A DNA stretch of 8,507 nt from Clostridium sp. SCN 57-10 (GTDB lineage: Bacteria; Bacillota; Clostridia; Oscillospirales; Butyricicoccaceae): positions 1 through 8,507 of the forward strand of contig MEFT01000088.1 in NCBI GenBank assembly GCA_001725215.1. The letters run 5' to 3'. The notes under the pieces were generated by a model. The model was not told the origin of the DNA. It searched no databases and saw nothing but the letters and a program-made list of their open reading frames with translations. A program made the translations under genes and the position numbers. Shown here one piece after another: positions 6,748-8,507 of this stretch (positions are counted from its first letter, which is position 1; each line of letters begins with the position of its first letter).

Positions 6748-7752
6748 TTAATATTTATTCCAATTCTTCGGAATGAAGATATCCAGATAACGGGCCACGG
6801 CGAAACGGTCGGTCATACCGGCGATATAGTCGCACACCGCGCGATCGAGTCCGTCGCGCAGCGCGACAAGGCGCGTTTCCTCGGGCAGCTCATCCGGTCT
6901 CTCGGCATAATGTTCGTAAAGTGACCGCAAAATATCCATTCCTTTATATTCTTCGCCTTTTGCAACCGGATCTCGATAAACAGCGTCAAACATACCGGCG
7001 CGCAACTCGTCCACCGCGCGCTCGTCTTCCTCCGAAAGGCCCACTTGCCCCGTCTTCTGCCCATGCTCGACGAGCGAGTGCACGAGGAAATCGATGCGCT
7101 CGCTGTGCGTCCTGCCAAGACGCTCGGCCACGTCACGCGGCAGGTCGTCCGGCGTTAAAATGCCGGCGCGCACCGAATCGTCGATATCGTGATTGATGTA
7201 GGCGATACGGTCGGCATAGTGCACGATACGCCCTTCCAGCGTATTGGCCTTCTTTGCTCCCGTATGGCACAGCACCCCGTCGCATACCTCGTACGTCAGG
7301 TTAAGTCCCGCGCCGTCTTTCTCGAGGAGGCTGATGACGCGCAGGCTCTGCTCGTTGTGCGCAAAGCCGCAGGGCGCCACGGCGCGCAGCGCCTTTTCCC
7401 CCGCGTGGCCGAACGGCGTATGTCCAAGATCGTGCGCAAGCGCGATAGCCTCGGTCAAGTCCTCGTTAAGCCCCAGCCCGCGCGCCACGGTACGCGAGAT
7501 TTGTGAAACCTCAAGCGTATGGGTCAGCCGTGTGCGATAGTGATCTCCCTCGGGAGAAAGAAAAACCTGCGTTTTATGCTTCAGGCGGCGAAACGCCTTG
7601 CTGTGAATCACGCGGTCGCGGTCGCGCATATAGCAGGTGCGCATATCAGACTCCTGCTCCGGCTTTACGCGCCCGCGTGTCTGATCTGCAAAAGCGGCGT
7701 GCGGCGACAGATAGTCGTGCTCGCGCCCCTCGAATGTTTCGCGCAGCGTCAT
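6748..7752 (-). CDS. dgt: Deoxyguanosinetriphosphate triphosphohydrolase-like HD-domain protein
   Basis: The protein belongs to the HD phosphohydrolase superfamily. Characterised members cleave dGTP or other dNTPs to the nucleoside and triphosphate. Metal-binding residues are visible at His78 (TRLTHTLEVSQ), His107-Asp108 (AHDLGHTPFGH) and Asp181 (HYADRIAYINHDID). SKAFRRLKHKTQVF (51-64) is the family N-terminal signature. I chose ATG 7750-7752, giving 334 residues and the usual start MTLRETFEGREH. The frame is open to 7830, but that extension overlaps the yigZ end and has no family resemblance. The ribosome site GGGGGAGG lies only 3 bases from this ATG, which is unusually close. Substrate range cannot be read from sequence. 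It precedes dnaG by 23 bases, an order common in Clostridia. Confidence 0.93.
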   Translation of the reverse strand: MTLRETFEGREHDYLSPHAAFADQTRGRVKPEQESDMRTCYMRDRDRVIHSKAFRRLKHKTQVFLSPEGDHYRTRLTHTLEVSQISRTVARGLGLNEDLTEAIALAHDLGHTPFGHAGEKALRAVAPCGFAHNEQSLRVISLLEKDGAGLNLTYEVCDGVLCHTGAKKANTLEGRIVHYADRIAYINHDIDDSVRAGILTPDDLPRDVAERLGRTHSERIDFLVHSLVEHGQKTGQVGLSEEDERAVDELRAGMFDAVYRDPVAKGEEYKGMDILRSLYEHYAERPDELPEETRLVALRDGLDRAVCDYIAGMTDRFAVARYLDIFIPKNWNKY

Positions 7753-7763
7753 TGGCCTCCCCC
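7753..7763 (-). promoter_or_regulatory. Closely spaced ribosome binding site deciding the dgt start
   Basis: Read on the minus strand, GGGGGAGG is followed by CCA and then the ATG at 7750-7752. The core GGAGG is only 3 bases from the start, compared with 7 bases for dnaG and sdaAA in this window. No other ATG, GTG or TTG lies closer to the family's usual N-terminus, so this start remains the best choice. Initiation may be less efficient than for its neighbours. Confidence 0.5.
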
Positions 7764-7810
7764 ATTTCTCTACCTGTATAATACGGAGAAGACGGTCTTT
7801 TTCCTCTTTT

Positions 7811-8437
7811 TCATGACAACTTTTTTGCAAAAAGTTTTTCCGTCCCGCGTGCGGGCACGACGCGTCCGTTCGTCACGTCGACAATGTGCCCCGCGAACGC
7901 TTCAAACCGCTCGCTGGGCAGCAAAACGGTCAGCATTACGTCCGCTCCGTATTCGGCGTGCTCCTCCACCGCATCAAAGAGCGCAAGGTGCTTGCGCAGC
8001 AGCTCAAGCCAGGTGTAGTCGCACGTGATGCCGACCTGTGTGAACGGCGTCATCACCGCGATGCCTGCCGCGTCAAGCGCAAGCTTGCATGCCTTTGCAT
8101 AGGCGCGCGTCAGCCCTCCCGCGCCAAGCAGCGTGCCGCCGAACCAGCGCGTCGTCACGCAGAGGGCGTCAAACACCTCCTCGCGCTTGAGCACGTCGAG
8201 CGTCGGCATACCGGCCGTACCCTGCGGCTCGCCGTCGTCGGAAAAGCGCATGGCACCGCCGATCAGCGTGTAGGCGTAGACGTGATGTGTCGCATCCCAC
8301 TCGCGCTTGCGCAGCGCCGCAAGGATTTCATTTGCTTCCTCCGGCGCTGCGACCTTATACATCCGTCCCACAAAGCGGGACTTTTTTTCCACAAATTCCG
8401 CCTCGGCATTTGCATAGGGGACTTTATAGCCAGTCAT
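7811..8437 (-). CDS. YigZ/IMPACT family protein (UPF0029)
   Basis: This 208-residue protein has the two-domain layout of bacterial YigZ (YvyE in Bacillus). The N-terminal IMPACT/UPF0029 domain spans about residues 15-122, with KKSRFVGRM, RFSDDGEPQGTAGMP (64-78) and TTRWFGGTLLGAGGLTRAYA (94-113). The smaller ferredoxin-like C-terminal domain spans about 132-195. The eukaryotic relative IMPACT regulates translation through GCN1. The bacterial role is not established. The ATG at 8435-8437 has GAGGAG with 7 bases of spacing. It lies 58 bases upstream of dgt in the same direction, so co-transcription is possible. The last residues, KLFAKKLS, are encoded by an unusually AT-rich patch compared with the rest of the gene. 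Confidence 0.92.
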   Translation of the reverse strand: MTGYKVPYANAEAEFVEKKSRFVGRMYKVAAPEEANEILAALRKREWDATHHVYAYTLIGGAMRFSDDGEPQGTAGMPTLDVLKREEVFDALCVTTRWFGGTLLGAGGLTRAYAKACKLALDAAGIAVMTPFTQVGITCDYTWLELLRKHLALFDAVEEHAEYGADVMLTVLLPSERFEAFAGHIVDVTNGRVVPARGTEKLFAKKLS

Positions 8438-8507
8438 GCTTCGGCTCCTCGGGCGGCAAGAATTCGCGCAGCCTGCCGCGCACGCGCTCGTCGCATACGC
8501 ATTCGAC
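8424..8507 (-). CDS. 3' end of an unidentified gene overlapping the yigZ start
   Basis: On the minus strand, a frame open from the window edge encodes VECVCDERVRGRLREF followed by LPPEEPKHDWL, and stops with TAA at 8424-8426, overlapping yigZ by 14 bases. Its third codon positions are almost all G or C, like the neighbouring genes, which favours it over the alternatives. A second frame stops at a TGA that overlaps the yigZ start as ATGA but has mixed third positions. With only 27 residues visible, I cannot name the product. Confidence 0.4.
   Translation of the reverse strand, partial: VECVCDERVRGRLREFLPPEEPKHDWL

Noticed and set aside
7775..7785. Possible -10 (TATTAT on the minus strand, TATAAT on the plus strand) before dgt
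   Set aside because: No acceptable -35 lies 16-18 bases away on either strand. TTGTCA on the minus strand is 30 bases off. A dgt promoter may exist here but I cannot support it.
7753..7830. Upstream extension of dgt to an ATG at 7828-7830
   Set aside because: The added 26 residues overlap the 3' end of yigZ, do not resemble family N-termini, and the internal ATG at 7752 gives the usual dGTPase-like start.
7818..7839. AACTTTTT/AAAAAGTT inverted repeat at the end of yigZ as a terminator
   Set aside because: The 8-bp stem is almost all A-T, lies inside the yigZ coding end, and is followed on the minus strand by GTCATG rather than a U-run.

Overview
The window looks like a moderately GC-rich Firmicutes genome, most likely class Clostridia (for example an Oscillospirales- or Christensenellales-like gut anaerobe). 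Three things point there: the gene order dgt-dnaG-rpoD, a two-subunit iron-sulfur L-serine dehydratase, and strong AGGAGG ribosome binding sites. Genes are GC-rich at third codon positions, while the one long intergenic gap is sharply AT-rich. The taxonomic call is an inference from content only.

Layout. (1) Positions 1-689, plus strand: the 3' part of a MerR-family regulator with a TipAS-type ligand-binding domain, ending at a strong hairpin terminator (708-741). It has a consensus ribosome binding site and an in-frame ATG at the start of the ligand domain, as in the two-product tipA gene of Streptomyces. (2) Positions 810-3615, minus strand: a gdhA-sdaAB-sdaAA operon for glutamate and serine deamination, read from a sigma-A-type promoter near 3715-3743. 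sdaAB carries a frameshift in its ACT domain, and the glutamate dehydrogenase departs from family consensus in its C-terminal half. (3) Positions 3616-3829: AT-rich spacer holding the gdhA promoter and leader and the rpoD terminator. (4) Positions 3830-8437, minus strand: rpoD, dnaG, dgt and a YigZ/IMPACT-family gene, all co-directional with short gaps, so transcription runs yigZ, dgt, dnaG, rpoD. (5) Positions 8424-8507: the last codons of an unidentified upstream gene on the minus strand.

The dgt-dnaG-rpoD block couples nucleotide-pool control, replication priming and the housekeeping sigma factor, the clostridial version of the macromolecular synthesis operon. The gdhA-sda block feeds amino acids into 2-oxoglutarate, pyruvate and ammonia. 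I see no mobile element, CRISPR array, tRNA or rRNA. The two observations most worth following are the TipA-like internal start and the sdaAB frameshift. Most of the rest is ordinary core genome.
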